Positions 1 through 6,368 of a stretch of 7,003 nt of DNA are shown one piece after another; the stretch's first letter is position 1, and every line of letters begins with the position of its first letter. The position numbers were made by a program, and so were the translations under genes. The stretch is from Flavobacteriales bacterium. GTDB lineage: Bacteria > Bacteroidota > Bacteroidia > Flavobacteriales > UBA7312. The notes under the pieces were generated by a model. It saw only the letters and a list, made by a program, of their open reading frames with translations. It was not told where the DNA came from and ran no database searches. Location: NCBI GenBank assembly GCA_002862585.1, contig PKDP01000139.1, positions 1 through 7,003 on the forward strand. The letters run 5' to 3'.

Positions 1-540
1 AAATTCAAGATTGGTCCTAAATCCTTTTACCAGACCAATTCCAAACAAGCATATGAACTCTACAAGGTGGCTAGAGATTTTGCTGACATTCAAAAAGACG
101 ACATCGTTTACGATTTATACACTGGAACAGGCACAATTGCTCAATTTATCTCCAAAAATGCTATGAAAGTAATAGGTGTAGAATCTGTCCCAGAAGCTAT
201 AGAGGCAGCTAAGGAGAATGCAAAAAATAATCAGATTAACAATTGCAAGTTTTACGTTGGCGATATGAAAGAGGTATTTACCGAAGATTTTATTCGTAAA
301 AATGGCCGACCTGATGTCGTTATAACAGACCCACCTAGAGACGGTATGCATAAAAAGGTAATTGGTCAACTCTTAGACGTAGGAGCTAAAAAAATTGTGT
401 ACGTCAGCTGTAATCCTGCTACACAAGCTCGTGATTTAGCACTTATGACAGAACACTATATAGTAACTAAAGTTCAACCTGTAGATATGTTTCCTCAGAC
501 ATATCACGTTGAAAACGTTGTTCTTTTAGAAAAGAAATAA
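1..540 (+). CDS. rlmD: 23S rRNA (uracil-C5)-methyltransferase RlmD, C-terminal part (5' end outside window)
   Basis: This is the C-terminal 179 residues of a TrmA/RumA-family RNA m5U methyltransferase. The frame is open from base 1, so the GTG at 67 is an internal valine and not a start. Motifs run in family order: the substrate-side FYQTN (codons 9-13), the SAM-binding motif I DLYTGTGT (about 39-46), the motif IV DPPRDG (about 110-115), and the catalytic-cysteine motif SCNPATQARDL (about 136-146). The C-terminal HVENVVLLE carries the glutamate that the family uses to release the methylated base. Family knowledge places the enzyme in the cytoplasm, methylating a uracil of 23S rRNA (U1939 in E. 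coli). The N-terminal TRAM domain and the Fe-S cysteines would lie upstream and cannot be checked. Bacteroidota may carry several paralogues, so the target uridine is inferred. The next gene begins on the base after the stop codon, so the two are probably cotranscribed. Confidence 0.92.
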   Translation, partial: KFKIGPKSFYQTNSKQAYELYKVARDFADIQKDDIVYDLYTGTGTIAQFISKNAMKVIGVESVPEAIEAAKENAKNNQINNCKFYVGDMKEVFTEDFIRKNGRPDVVITDPPRDGMHKKVIGQLLDVGAKKIVYVSCNPATQARDLALMTEHYIVTKVQPVDMFPQTYHVENVVLLEKK

Positions 541-1125
541 ATGTTAGATAAAGAGTTTTGGGATAACCGTTACAAATCTAAACAAACTGGCTGGGATATT
601 GGCTATCCGTCCACTCCACTCAAAGAATTTATTGATGGTTTAGAGGAAACCAATTTGCACATTTTAATTCCTGGATGTGGAAGAGCTTATGAAGCTGAAT
701 ACTTATACAATAAAGGTTTTAAAAATGTCAGTGTTATTGATTTATCTCCAACCGCACTAAGCGAGTTTTCTCAGCGTTTGCCTTCCTTCTCTAAAAAGAA
801 CCTTATAAACGCTAACTTCTTCAATCACAAAGGAAAATATGACATCATTTTAGAACAAACCTTCTTTTGTGCAATTGATAGAAACGTTAGAGAAAATTAT
901 GTAAGAAATTCTTATGAATTACTAAGTGATAGCGGAAAAATTGTAGGTCTACTTTTTAATGAAGAATTTGGCAATGAACACCCACCCTTTGGAGGTTCTA
1001 AATCGGAATATTTGAATTTATTTTCAGATTTATTTGATATTGAAATCATGGAAACAGCTAAAAACTCCATAGAACAAAGGAAAGGAAGAGAACTATTTAT
1101 CTCATTTAAAAAGAAGAAGTTGTAA
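541..1125 (+). CDS. TPMT-family SAM-dependent methyltransferase
   Basis: This 194-residue protein is a complete class I SAM methyltransferase of the thiopurine/thiol S-methyltransferase (TPMT) family. The N-terminal FWDNRY (6-11) and TGWDIGYP (16-23) are the family signature. IPGCGRAYEAEYL (43-55) is the glycine-rich SAM-binding loop, followed by an acidic residue at the end of strand 2 (VIDLSP, 65-70). Further conserved pieces are YDIILEQTFFCAI (100-112) and the HPPFGG loop (147-152). Family members methylate small thiols, halides or aromatic thiols in the cytoplasm. The natural substrate of this one cannot be read from the sequence. The ATG directly abuts the rlmD stop (no intergenic base), which supports this start and suggests translational coupling. 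The length is normal for bacterial members. The C-terminus is lysine-rich (FKKKKL), and I attach no function to it. Confidence 0.88.
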   Translation: MLDKEFWDNRYKSKQTGWDIGYPSTPLKEFIDGLEETNLHILIPGCGRAYEAEYLYNKGFKNVSVIDLSPTALSEFSQRLPSFSKKNLINANFFNHKGKYDIILEQTFFCAIDRNVRENYVRNSYELLSDSGKIVGLLFNEEFGNEHPPFGGSKSEYLNLFSDLFDIEIMETAKNSIEQRKGRELFISFKKKKL

Positions 1126-1134
1126 ATTAGCAGT

Positions 1135-1632
1135 ATGGGAACAAAAACACTTGTGCTTGACGCTAAACAAATGGAGCAAAAGATTTGCCGAATGGCTTGG
1201 GAGATTTTTGAGAAAAATCATCTCGAGAAAGAAATTGTAATTGCTGGTATTAGCCCTCAAGGAGCCTTACTATCTCAACGCCTTGCCGAACAGCTAAGTA
1301 AAATTTCAGGAATTCTAGTTGAAGTCATTGTTATTGAACTAAACAAAGACAACCCTTTGTCTGAGCCTGTTCAAGTAAGTGCACACAGCAATCTAAAGAA
1401 TAAAGTAGTCATTTTAGTTGATGATGTACTAAAGTCTGGAAAAACACTCATGTATGGGTCTCAATACTTTCTAAATGAACCCATTAAAAAACTGATGACT
1501 ACCATTCTAATTGACAGAAACTATAAAAACTACCCTATCAAAGCTGATGTCGTTGGTCTATCACTTTCAACAACTTTGCAAGAGCATGTAATGGTTGTTT
1601 TTGGAAAAAAAGAAGCCGTTTACCTAACCTAA
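1135..1632 (+). CDS. PyrR-like phosphoribosyltransferase family protein
   Basis: This is a 165-residue type I phosphoribosyltransferase. The PRPP-binding motif is clear: VILVDDVLKSGKTL (residues 92-105), with the paired aspartates and a G-K-T loop. The C-terminal part, LIDRNYKNYPIKADVVG (125-141), parallels the LVDRGHRELPIRADYVG segment of PyrR, so PyrR is the nearest named relative. PyrR proteins attenuate pyrimidine (pyr) operons by binding mRNA and have weak uracil phosphoribosyltransferase activity. Nothing here shows RNA binding, and no pyr genes are adjacent, so a plain cytoplasmic phosphoribosyltransferase of unknown acceptor is the safer name. It lies 9 bases after the TPMT gene on the same strand and is probably part of the same transcript. 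Its stop overlaps the stop of the convergent acetyltransferase gene by 4 bases. No terminator hairpin is visible at the junction. Confidence 0.85.
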   Translation: MGTKTLVLDAKQMEQKICRMAWEIFEKNHLEKEIVIAGISPQGALLSQRLAEQLSKISGILVEVIVIELNKDNPLSEPVQVSAHSNLKNKVVILVDDVLKSGKTLMYGSQYFLNEPIKKLMTTILIDRNYKNYPIKADVVGLSLSTTLQEHVMVVFGKKEAVYLT

Positions 1633-2078
1633 GCCCTCAACATCTCTGTATGAGGAATATCATCTTCTAAATATTCTTTACCTGTTGACTTAAAGTTAAA
1701 GGCCTCGTAAAAAGGGACTAGATGGGACTGTGCAGAAATACGAATTTGAGGTTTACCATATAAATTATTGGCTTGTCGAATACCTTCTTCCATTAAGTCC
1801 TTACCAACACCTTTTCCTCTTACAGATAAATGTGTGGCAATTCTACCGAAAGAAATCTCATCGTAGCTAATCCCCTCTTTAACTAGTCTTAGATAGGCCA
1901 CTAATTGCTGACTTTCATCAAATCCTAAAAGGTGGAAAGAATCCTTGTCTTTTTCATCTGCATCTTGATACGGGCAGTCTTGCTCAACAATAAAAATAGC
2001 TTGTCTAAACTTCATTATTTCATGAAGTTGAAATTTGCTTAAGTCGTGAAAATTGAAGAACTGCCAGTTAATTATCAT
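1629..2078 (-). CDS. elaA: GNAT-family N-acetyltransferase, ElaA type
   Basis: This 149-residue protein is a full-length single-domain GNAT acetyltransferase of the ElaA group. The hallmark is the N-terminal FIVEQDCPYQDAD (residues 29-41), nearly the same as the VEQNCPYQDID of E. coli ElaA. The acetyl-CoA pyrophosphate-binding loop is VRGKGVG (86-92), following the strand with FGRIATHLSV (78-87). The C-terminal KEYLEDDIPHTEM (134-146) is also typical. It should transfer an acetyl group from acetyl-CoA to an amine in the cytoplasm; the substrate of ElaA proteins is not established. The ATG lies 17 bases after the stop of the TonB receptor gene, with no promoter-like box in the gap, so it probably depends on readthrough from the receptor promoter. 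Whether it takes part in metal uptake is unknown; it may simply be a passenger. Confidence 0.88.
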   Translation of the reverse strand: MIINWQFFNFHDLSKFQLHEIMKFRQAIFIVEQDCPYQDADEKDKDSFHLLGFDESQQLVAYLRLVKEGISYDEISFGRIATHLSVRGKGVGKDLMEEGIRQANNLYGKPQIRISAQSHLVPFYEAFNFKSTGKEYLEDDIPHTEMLRA

Positions 2079-2095
2079 TCGCTAAAAATATAAAA

Positions 2096-4303
2096 TTACA
2101 GCTTATACGAAAGTCCTACCAAGAAACGACGGCTTTGTAATGGACCATAGGCATATGAGGTGTCAAAATTATCACCGAAAGGATTTTTCCAATCAACTAG
2201 TGGTGATGGCTGTGTATAATTGAAGACATTCTTTACCCCCATATAAGCATTAAAGGATTTATTAAAGACTTTTTTAAGTTGAAGATGATGCTGAGAAAAC
2301 CAAGGTGATTTTTCTGGACGACTATAAGGCTCAGGATATGCAGGTAGCTCCATTGGTCCTACGATTTTTGCAGTCCAACTAAGACTAAAATCATTTTTAA
2401 ATTGATAGCTAAAAGATGTTTTTCCAGAAAAAGAAGGAGCGAACAATTCTTTTTCTTTTACTCCATTTGTCTCAGAATATACATCCAAAAATGTAGCTCC
2501 AAGAGTTAAGCTTAAAGGAAAATCAAAATTTTGCTGAATGTTAAAGGCAAAACCTCTTGAGACTGAAAAACCATCCAGATTTGCATAGATAATTAAGTTA
2601 GGATCAATATCATAGTTCGGAACAATTTTATTATCGAAATAGGTATAAAAAACATCAAAATCAATAGCTCCCGTACTGTGTGGCAATAGAAGTAAGTGGT
2701 TGAAATTCAAATTAATATTATATGATTCTTCAGGCTCTAATTCCTCTACGATTTGAACATCTCTAGAACCCGTTAAAAAGGCATGATCTTCAGTAAATAG
2801 GTTTACTAACCTAAAACCTGTTCCACAATTGAATCTAAAAGTAGATTGTTCACCAACTTTCCACTTTACATTTAATCGTGGCGAATAAACCAATCGGTGT
2901 TCTTTATGATAATCGCTTCTTAGTCCCAATAATACCGACCATTTTTTGTTAAGTATGATTTCATCTTGAACAAAAATTGCTGGAATATATTGCCTTTCAT
3001 CAATCATTGCTAAGGTACTGTCTTTATACATTTGATAGCGTTGCGATGTACCCACTAATAAATCGTGAGTATAGCCTATTTTTTTATTCCATAGTAAGTT
3101 GGAAAAATATATTTGTTGCCAGGCTTCGTGTTTTGTATTTCCATAAAAAGCATCCTGATGGTGGTAATTATAAGAAATATCCAATCGTATGTCTTCATTC
3201 GTTGGAAACTGATAACTTCCTACTAACTCGAACCTGTCCGTAAATATTGACTCTCCATAGATATTATCGCTGCCTCTATAATCTTGGCTCCATTCTTTAA
3301 CCCCTCCACTCCTATCTTCATTGTAGTACTTGGCTGAAAACGATAGTGTTTTCTCACTCTTCCTTGTCAAAGACCATTTGTTAAAAAGGGAAAGCCTATT
3401 CGACAAGGGTATATCAGAAAAGTTATCATTATTATCATCCAAAAAATGATTCATTGAAAACACATTTCCACTAAAAAGCATGTCTACTTTTTTAAATTTT
3501 GGAGCAATAGAGAAATCTATATTTTTTTCAAAATGTGAAGTCACAAATGCATCAACTTCAAATGTATAAACATCTTCTGCTTGCTTAGTAATTATATTAA
3601 TAACGCCAGCAACAGCTTCAGTACCATACAGTGTGGAAGAAGGCCCTTTTATTATTTCAATTTGCTTTATTAGAGAAGTAGGTATACCATTTAATCCATA
3701 AACTGTAGAAAGAGAACTCATAATTGGCATACCATCAATTAAAACCAAAGTGTAAGGACCTTCCATACCATTGATATGGATATCGTTAGTACCACATACA
3801 CCGCAATTGACTTGCTTTTGAACACCATTTACATTTTCAATGACCTCCATAAGATTTGATGTAGCTATCTTTTTCAAAACTTTTTGACTAATGACATCAA
3901 CTTTTACAGGTGATGCACTAATAAAAGTCTCACGCATAGTTCCAGTAATAACTACTTGATCTAAATCATAAGCTAAAGAGGTTAGTTGAATTTCTAGAGG
4001 CTCAGTGTGTAATGATCTAAGGTCAATTGTTTTACTATAAGTTTTGTATCCAACCGAAGAAATCTGTAAATCAACTTTCTCATTTTTCACATCAAGTTTA
4101 AAAAATCCGTTTTCATCAGTAGATGTACCTTCAGTAGTTCCCTTAATGCTTACAGAGGCAAATGGTAAAATATCGTTTGTTGTTGACTTAACAACTCCTG
4201 AAAGTGTATTATTTTGTGAATATACTGTAAGCTGACAACAGCAAAATATTGGAAGCATAAAAATTTTCACAGCACTATGGTTTTTTAAAAAATGACGCAA
4301 CAT
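2096..4303 (-). CDS. TonB-dependent outer-membrane receptor with carboxypeptidase-regulatory-like domain, probable metal or metal-complex uptake
   Basis: The protein has 735 residues from the ATG at 4303. Seen in order: a signal peptide (about 1-29, basic start, hydrophobic core rich in Leu/Ile/Phe/Cys, likely cleaved after VYS before QNN); a carboxypeptidase-D regulatory-like beta-sandwich (about 34-108, including LPFASVSIKGT and DENGFFKL); a TonB plug (about 118-240, with VLIDGMPI and IEIIKGPSSTLYG); then a 22-strand-type barrel ending FLVGLSYKL. The plug carries a CGVC pair (Cys167, Cys170) just before the DIHINGMEGPYTLVLIDG stretch. Family role: TonB/ExbBD-driven import of scarce substrates such as metal complexes. 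The ligand here is inferred from the divergent DtxR-type regulator and ZIP transporter. A longer reading starts at a TTG at 4366, but that codon lies inside the TAGTTTTG promoter box and would put 21 extra residues before a normal signal peptide, so I reject it. No SusD partner is adjacent, which argues against a polysaccharide system. Confidence 0.9.
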   Translation of the reverse strand: MLRHFLKNHSAVKIFMLPIFCCCQLTVYSQNNTLSGVVKSTTNDILPFASVSIKGTTEGTSTDENGFFKLDVKNEKVDLQISSVGYKTYSKTIDLRSLHTEPLEIQLTSLAYDLDQVVITGTMRETFISASPVKVDVISQKVLKKIATSNLMEVIENVNGVQKQVNCGVCGTNDIHINGMEGPYTLVLIDGMPIMSSLSTVYGLNGIPTSLIKQIEIIKGPSSTLYGTEAVAGVINIITKQAEDVYTFEVDAFVTSHFEKNIDFSIAPKFKKVDMLFSGNVFSMNHFLDDNNDNFSDIPLSNRLSLFNKWSLTRKSEKTLSFSAKYYNEDRSGGVKEWSQDYRGSDNIYGESIFTDRFELVGSYQFPTNEDIRLDISYNYHHQDAFYGNTKHEAWQQIYFSNLLWNKKIGYTHDLLVGTSQRYQMYKDSTLAMIDERQYIPAIFVQDEIILNKKWSVLLGLRSDYHKEHRLVYSPRLNVKWKVGEQSTFRFNCGTGFRLVNLFTEDHAFLTGSRDVQIVEELEPEESYNINLNFNHLLLLPHSTGAIDFDVFYTYFDNKIVPNYDIDPNLIIYANLDGFSVSRGFAFNIQQNFDFPLSLTLGATFLDVYSETNGVKEKELFAPSFSGKTSFSYQFKNDFSLSWTAKIVGPMELPAYPEPYSRPEKSPWFSQHHLQLKKVFNKSFNAYMGVKNVFNYTQPSPLVDWKNPFGDNFDTSYAYGPLQSRRFLVGLSYKL

Positions 4304-4357
4304 ATTTAAGAGATTATTTATAATTAGTTTAAATAAAGATATAATTATTTTCAAAAA

Positions 4358-4373
4358 TTTAGGCAAAACTAAA
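4358..4373. promoter_or_regulatory. Candidate metalloregulator operator (inverted repeat TTTAG-N6-CTAAA)
   Basis: The sequence TTTAGGCAAAACTAAA has perfect 5-base arms around a 6-base centre. It covers the -7 box of the receptor promoter and its expected transcription start, where a bound repressor would block RNA polymerase. TTAGG/CTAA-type half-sites are familiar from DtxR/IdeR operators, and the neighbouring gene encodes a DtxR-family protein. The region is very AT-rich, so short palindromes can arise by chance; assignment to the regulator is inference. Confidence 0.35.
4364..4371 (-). promoter_or_regulatory. Bacteroidota-type -7 box of the TonB receptor gene
   Basis: Read on the minus strand this is TAGTTTTG, an exact match to the Bacteroidota -7 consensus TAnnTTTG. 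Transcription should begin near 4357-4360, leaving about 55 bases of leader before the ATG at 4303. No convincing -33 TTG is visible at the usual distance, so the promoter may be weak or activator-dependent. Confidence 0.55.
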
Positions 4374-4395
4374 AAAAATTCTCATTAAAATTTAA

Positions 4396-4403
4396 TACTT
4401 TTG
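4396..4403 (+). promoter_or_regulatory. Bacteroidota-type -7 box of the metalloregulator-ZIP operon
   Basis: TACTTTTG matches TAnnTTTG exactly and ends 4 bases before the ATG at 4408. Transcription would start at or within a few bases of the A of the start codon, so the mRNA is predicted to be leaderless or nearly so. The -33 region is plain A/T without a clear TTG. The -33 regions of this and the divergent receptor promoter overlap, so one bound protein could affect both. Confidence 0.55.
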
Positions 4404-4407
4404 TAAA

Positions 4408-5064
4408 ATGACCACACTGGCTGAAGAAAATTACTTAAAAGCTATACTTAAATTATCCAATTATACATTGGAAATAGTATCTACAAATGCTATTGCTAAA
4501 GAGCTTAAAACCAAAGCATCATCGGTAACTGAAATGATTAAAAAATTAACTGATAAAAAATTAGTTAATTATCAGAAATACAAAGGAGTATCATTAAGCA
4601 AATCGGGATATAAAACAGCTATTGATATTGTAAGAAAGCATCGCCTTTGGGAATGTTTTTTAGTGAGTAAATTACAATTCGATTGGGACGAAGTACACGA
4701 CGTGGCCGAACAGCTGGAACACATCAAATCATCTAAACTCATTGATTCGCTTGATATTTTTTTAGGCAACCCTAAAACAGACCCTCACGGCGAACCGATT
4801 CCCAACATTAATGGAGAGTTTCCAAAATCAAACTCTTTACCCTTAAGCGAATTTCCTAATGATATTATAGGTGAGGTAATTGGCGTATCGAATGACGACC
4901 CCTCACTACTTAAATATTTAGACTTTCTTTCACTTTCAATTGGCAGTAAAGTGATAATTAATAAAAAGATAGATTTCGATAACTCTTTTGAAATAGTAAT
5001 TAATAATAAACAAAATCATATCAGCCACAAAGTGGCAAAAACACTTTTAATCAGAGAATTATGA
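4408..5064 (+). CDS. DtxR/MntR-family metal-dependent transcriptional regulator
   Basis: This 218-residue protein has the full three-part layout of long DtxR-family repressors: an N-terminal winged helix (about 1-62; recognition-helix region KASSVTEMIKKL, 36-47), a dimerisation and metal-binding domain (about 65-135), and a C-terminal FeoA/SH3-like domain (about 150-218). Aligned by eye to DtxR, the ancillary metal site is intact (His78, Glu82, His97). The primary site keeps Glu104 and His105, has Glu101 where DtxR has Cys102, and has Asn8 where DtxR has Met10 and B. subtilis MntR has Asp8. Glu at 101 is MntR-like and leans towards Mn, but Fe cannot be excluded. In this family the metal-bound dimer usually represses uptake genes, here presumably the divergent receptor and its own operon. 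The stop overlaps the start of the ZIP gene (ATGA). The ATG is fixed by the family N-terminus and by the promoter box just upstream. The symbol mntR would be a guess. Confidence 0.92.
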   Translation: MTTLAEENYLKAILKLSNYTLEIVSTNAIAKELKTKASSVTEMIKKLTDKKLVNYQKYKGVSLSKSGYKTAIDIVRKHRLWECFLVSKLQFDWDEVHDVAEQLEHIKSSKLIDSLDIFLGNPKTDPHGEPIPNINGEFPKSNSLPLSEFPNDIIGEVIGVSNDDPSLLKYLDFLSLSIGSKVIINKKIDFDNSFEIVINNKQNHISHKVAKTLLIREL

Positions 5065-5903
5065 TAAACGATTTATATACATGGTTTGTAGCACAACATG
5101 CTGTTATTCAAGCTTTACTGGCTGGGCTTTTTACCTGGGGACTAACCGCTTCAGGGGCTGCATTAGTTGTATTTTTTAATAATACCAACAGAAAATTATT
5201 AGACGCTTCACTAGGGTTCACTGGTGGTGTAATGATAGCTGCTAGTTTTTGGTCACTTCTATCCCCCGCTATTAGTTACGTAGAAATGCAAAATGAAATG
5301 GGAACGTCTAATTTACCTTCTTGGTTCCCTCCTGCAGTAGGCTTTTTTATGGGAGCCTTATTTTTATATTGGCTAGATAAAATCATTCCACACTTGCACC
5401 TCTTCAAAAAAGTAGAGGAAGCTGAAGGCTACCCAACCAAATGGAAAAAAACTATCTTATTAGTTCTAGCTATTGCCTTACATAATATCCCTGAAGGCTT
5501 GGCAGTTGGGGTAGCATTTGGTGCTATTTCTTATGGAATTCCTGGATTCGAAATTGGAGCTGCTATAGCCCTAGCAATTGGAATAGGTATTCAAAATTTC
5601 CCAGAGGGCTTTGCCGTATCTATGCCACTAAGACGACAAGGCGTTAGTAAATGGAAGAGCTGGAAGTGGGGACAATTATCAGCAATTGTAGAGCCTATTT
5701 TTGCAGTTATCGGTGCGGCAGCGGTAATCTACACTTTACCTATATTACCTTACGCTCTAGCCTTCGCTGCTGGCGCTATGATATTCATAGTAGTTGAAGA
5801 AGTTATTCCAGAAAGCCAAAGTGGTGGAAATACGGACCTCGCCACTATGGGACTTATTGCTGGATTTATCGTCATGATGATTCTTGATGTTGCGCTAGGA
5901 TAA
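5061..5903 (+). CDS. ZIP-family divalent metal transporter, GufA-like
   Basis: This is a 280-residue polytopic inner-membrane protein with about eight hydrophobic segments, the usual ZIP number. The two signature metal-binding helices are plain: HNIPEG (141-146) and QNFPEG (178-183), giving His141, Asn142, Glu145, Gln178, Asn179 and Glu182 as likely transport-site ligands. A further acidic pair, Glu246-Glu247, lies in a later helix (VVEEVIPES). The HNIPEG/QNFPEG pairing is that of the GufA-type branch and not of E. coli ZupT, which has histidines in both motifs. The short cytoplasmic loop between about 110 and 128 contains HLHLF, a His-containing stretch typical of ZIP loops. Role: movement of Zn, Mn or Fe into the cytoplasm. 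The ATG overlaps the regulator's stop as ATGA, so the two are translationally coupled and the transporter is very probably autoregulated through its partner. The exact metal is not readable. Confidence 0.92.
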   Translation: MINDLYTWFVAQHAVIQALLAGLFTWGLTASGAALVVFFNNTNRKLLDASLGFTGGVMIAASFWSLLSPAISYVEMQNEMGTSNLPSWFPPAVGFFMGALFLYWLDKIIPHLHLFKKVEEAEGYPTKWKKTILLVLAIALHNIPEGLAVGVAFGAISYGIPGFEIGAAIALAIGIGIQNFPEGFAVSMPLRRQGVSKWKSWKWGQLSAIVEPIFAVIGAAAVIYTLPILPYALAFAAGAMIFIVVEEVIPESQSGGNTDLATMGLIAGFIVMMILDVALG

Positions 5904-5909
5904 AATCCG

Positions 5910-5917
5910 TAACTTCG
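5910..5917 (+). promoter_or_regulatory. Possible smpB promoter (-7 box with one mismatch)
   Basis: TAACTTCG differs from TAnnTTTG at one base and ends 7 bases before the smpB ATG. A TTG at 5890-5892, inside the end of the ZIP gene, lies 17 bases upstream of it, in the range for a -33 element. This would let smpB be expressed apart from the metal operon. The box is imperfect, so the call is tentative. Confidence 0.35.
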
Positions 5918-5924
5918 CCGCAAC

Positions 5925-6368
5925 ATGAAATCGGTGAACATCCAAAATAAAAAAGCACGTTTTGAGTATCAAATACTTGATAAATTTGTGGCTGGCATAC
6001 AACTTACAGGGACAGAGATAAAATCCATTCGCGAGAGTAAAGCGGCTATTACCGATTCGTTTTGCTCTTTCAAAAAAGATGAACTTTTTATTGTTGGTAT
6101 GCATATAGAAGAATATGCCTTTGGTAATTATGCCAACCACCTACCTAAACGTGAAAGAAAACTCCTCTTAAACCGTCAAGAACTGGATAAGATTCAAAAG
6201 AAGATGAAAGATGTGGGATTAACCATCGTTCCTCTCAGATTGTTCTTAAGCGAAAAAGGATGGGCAAAATTAGAAATTGCTGTGGCTAAAGGTAAACAAC
6301 TTCACGACAAGCGAAACACCCTTAAAGACAGAGATGTTCAGCGAGATATCGACAGAGCAAGCAAATAA
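5925..6368 (+). CDS. smpB: SsrA (tmRNA)-binding protein SmpB
   Basis: This 147-residue protein is a complete SmpB, the partner of tmRNA in trans-translation. It binds the tRNA-like part of tmRNA, brings it to ribosomes stalled on broken mRNA, and so allows tagging and release of the unfinished protein. Conserved blocks are GTEIKSIR (29-36), HLPKRERKLLL (72-82), GLTIVPL (98-104) and GWAKLEIAVAKGKQLHDKR (112-130). The charged C-terminal tail (DKRNTLKDRDVQRDIDRASK) is the part that enters the empty mRNA channel of the ribosome. The length is normal for the phylum. No ssrA gene is visible in the window. The gene starts 21 bases after the ZIP stop on the same strand; it could be read through from the metal operon but has a possible promoter of its own. 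Confidence 0.96.
   Translation: MKSVNIQNKKARFEYQILDKFVAGIQLTGTEIKSIRESKAAITDSFCSFKKDELFIVGMHIEEYAFGNYANHLPKRERKLLLNRQELDKIQKKMKDVGLTIVPLRLFLSEKGWAKLEIAVAKGKQLHDKRNTLKDRDVQRDIDRASK

Noticed and set aside
115..369. Minus-strand frame inside rlmD
   Set aside because: It is antisense to conserved methyltransferase motifs and has no independent support.
67..540. rlmD reading starting at the GTG at 67
   Set aside because: The frame is open from base 1, and codons 1-22 contain the conserved FYQTN motif; the GTG is an internal valine.
2977..3243. Plus-strand frame of 88 codons inside the receptor gene
   Set aside because: It lies antisense to a well-conserved barrel, has no recognisable domain and no promoter; it is a shadow frame.
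4376..4395. AAATT...AATTT inverted repeat as a second operator between the divergent promoters
   Set aside because: It consists of A/T runs only, so the symmetry is expected by chance.
5895..6140. Minus-strand frame of 81 codons over the smpB start
   Set aside because: It is antisense to unambiguous smpB coding sequence, and the translation resembles no known protein.
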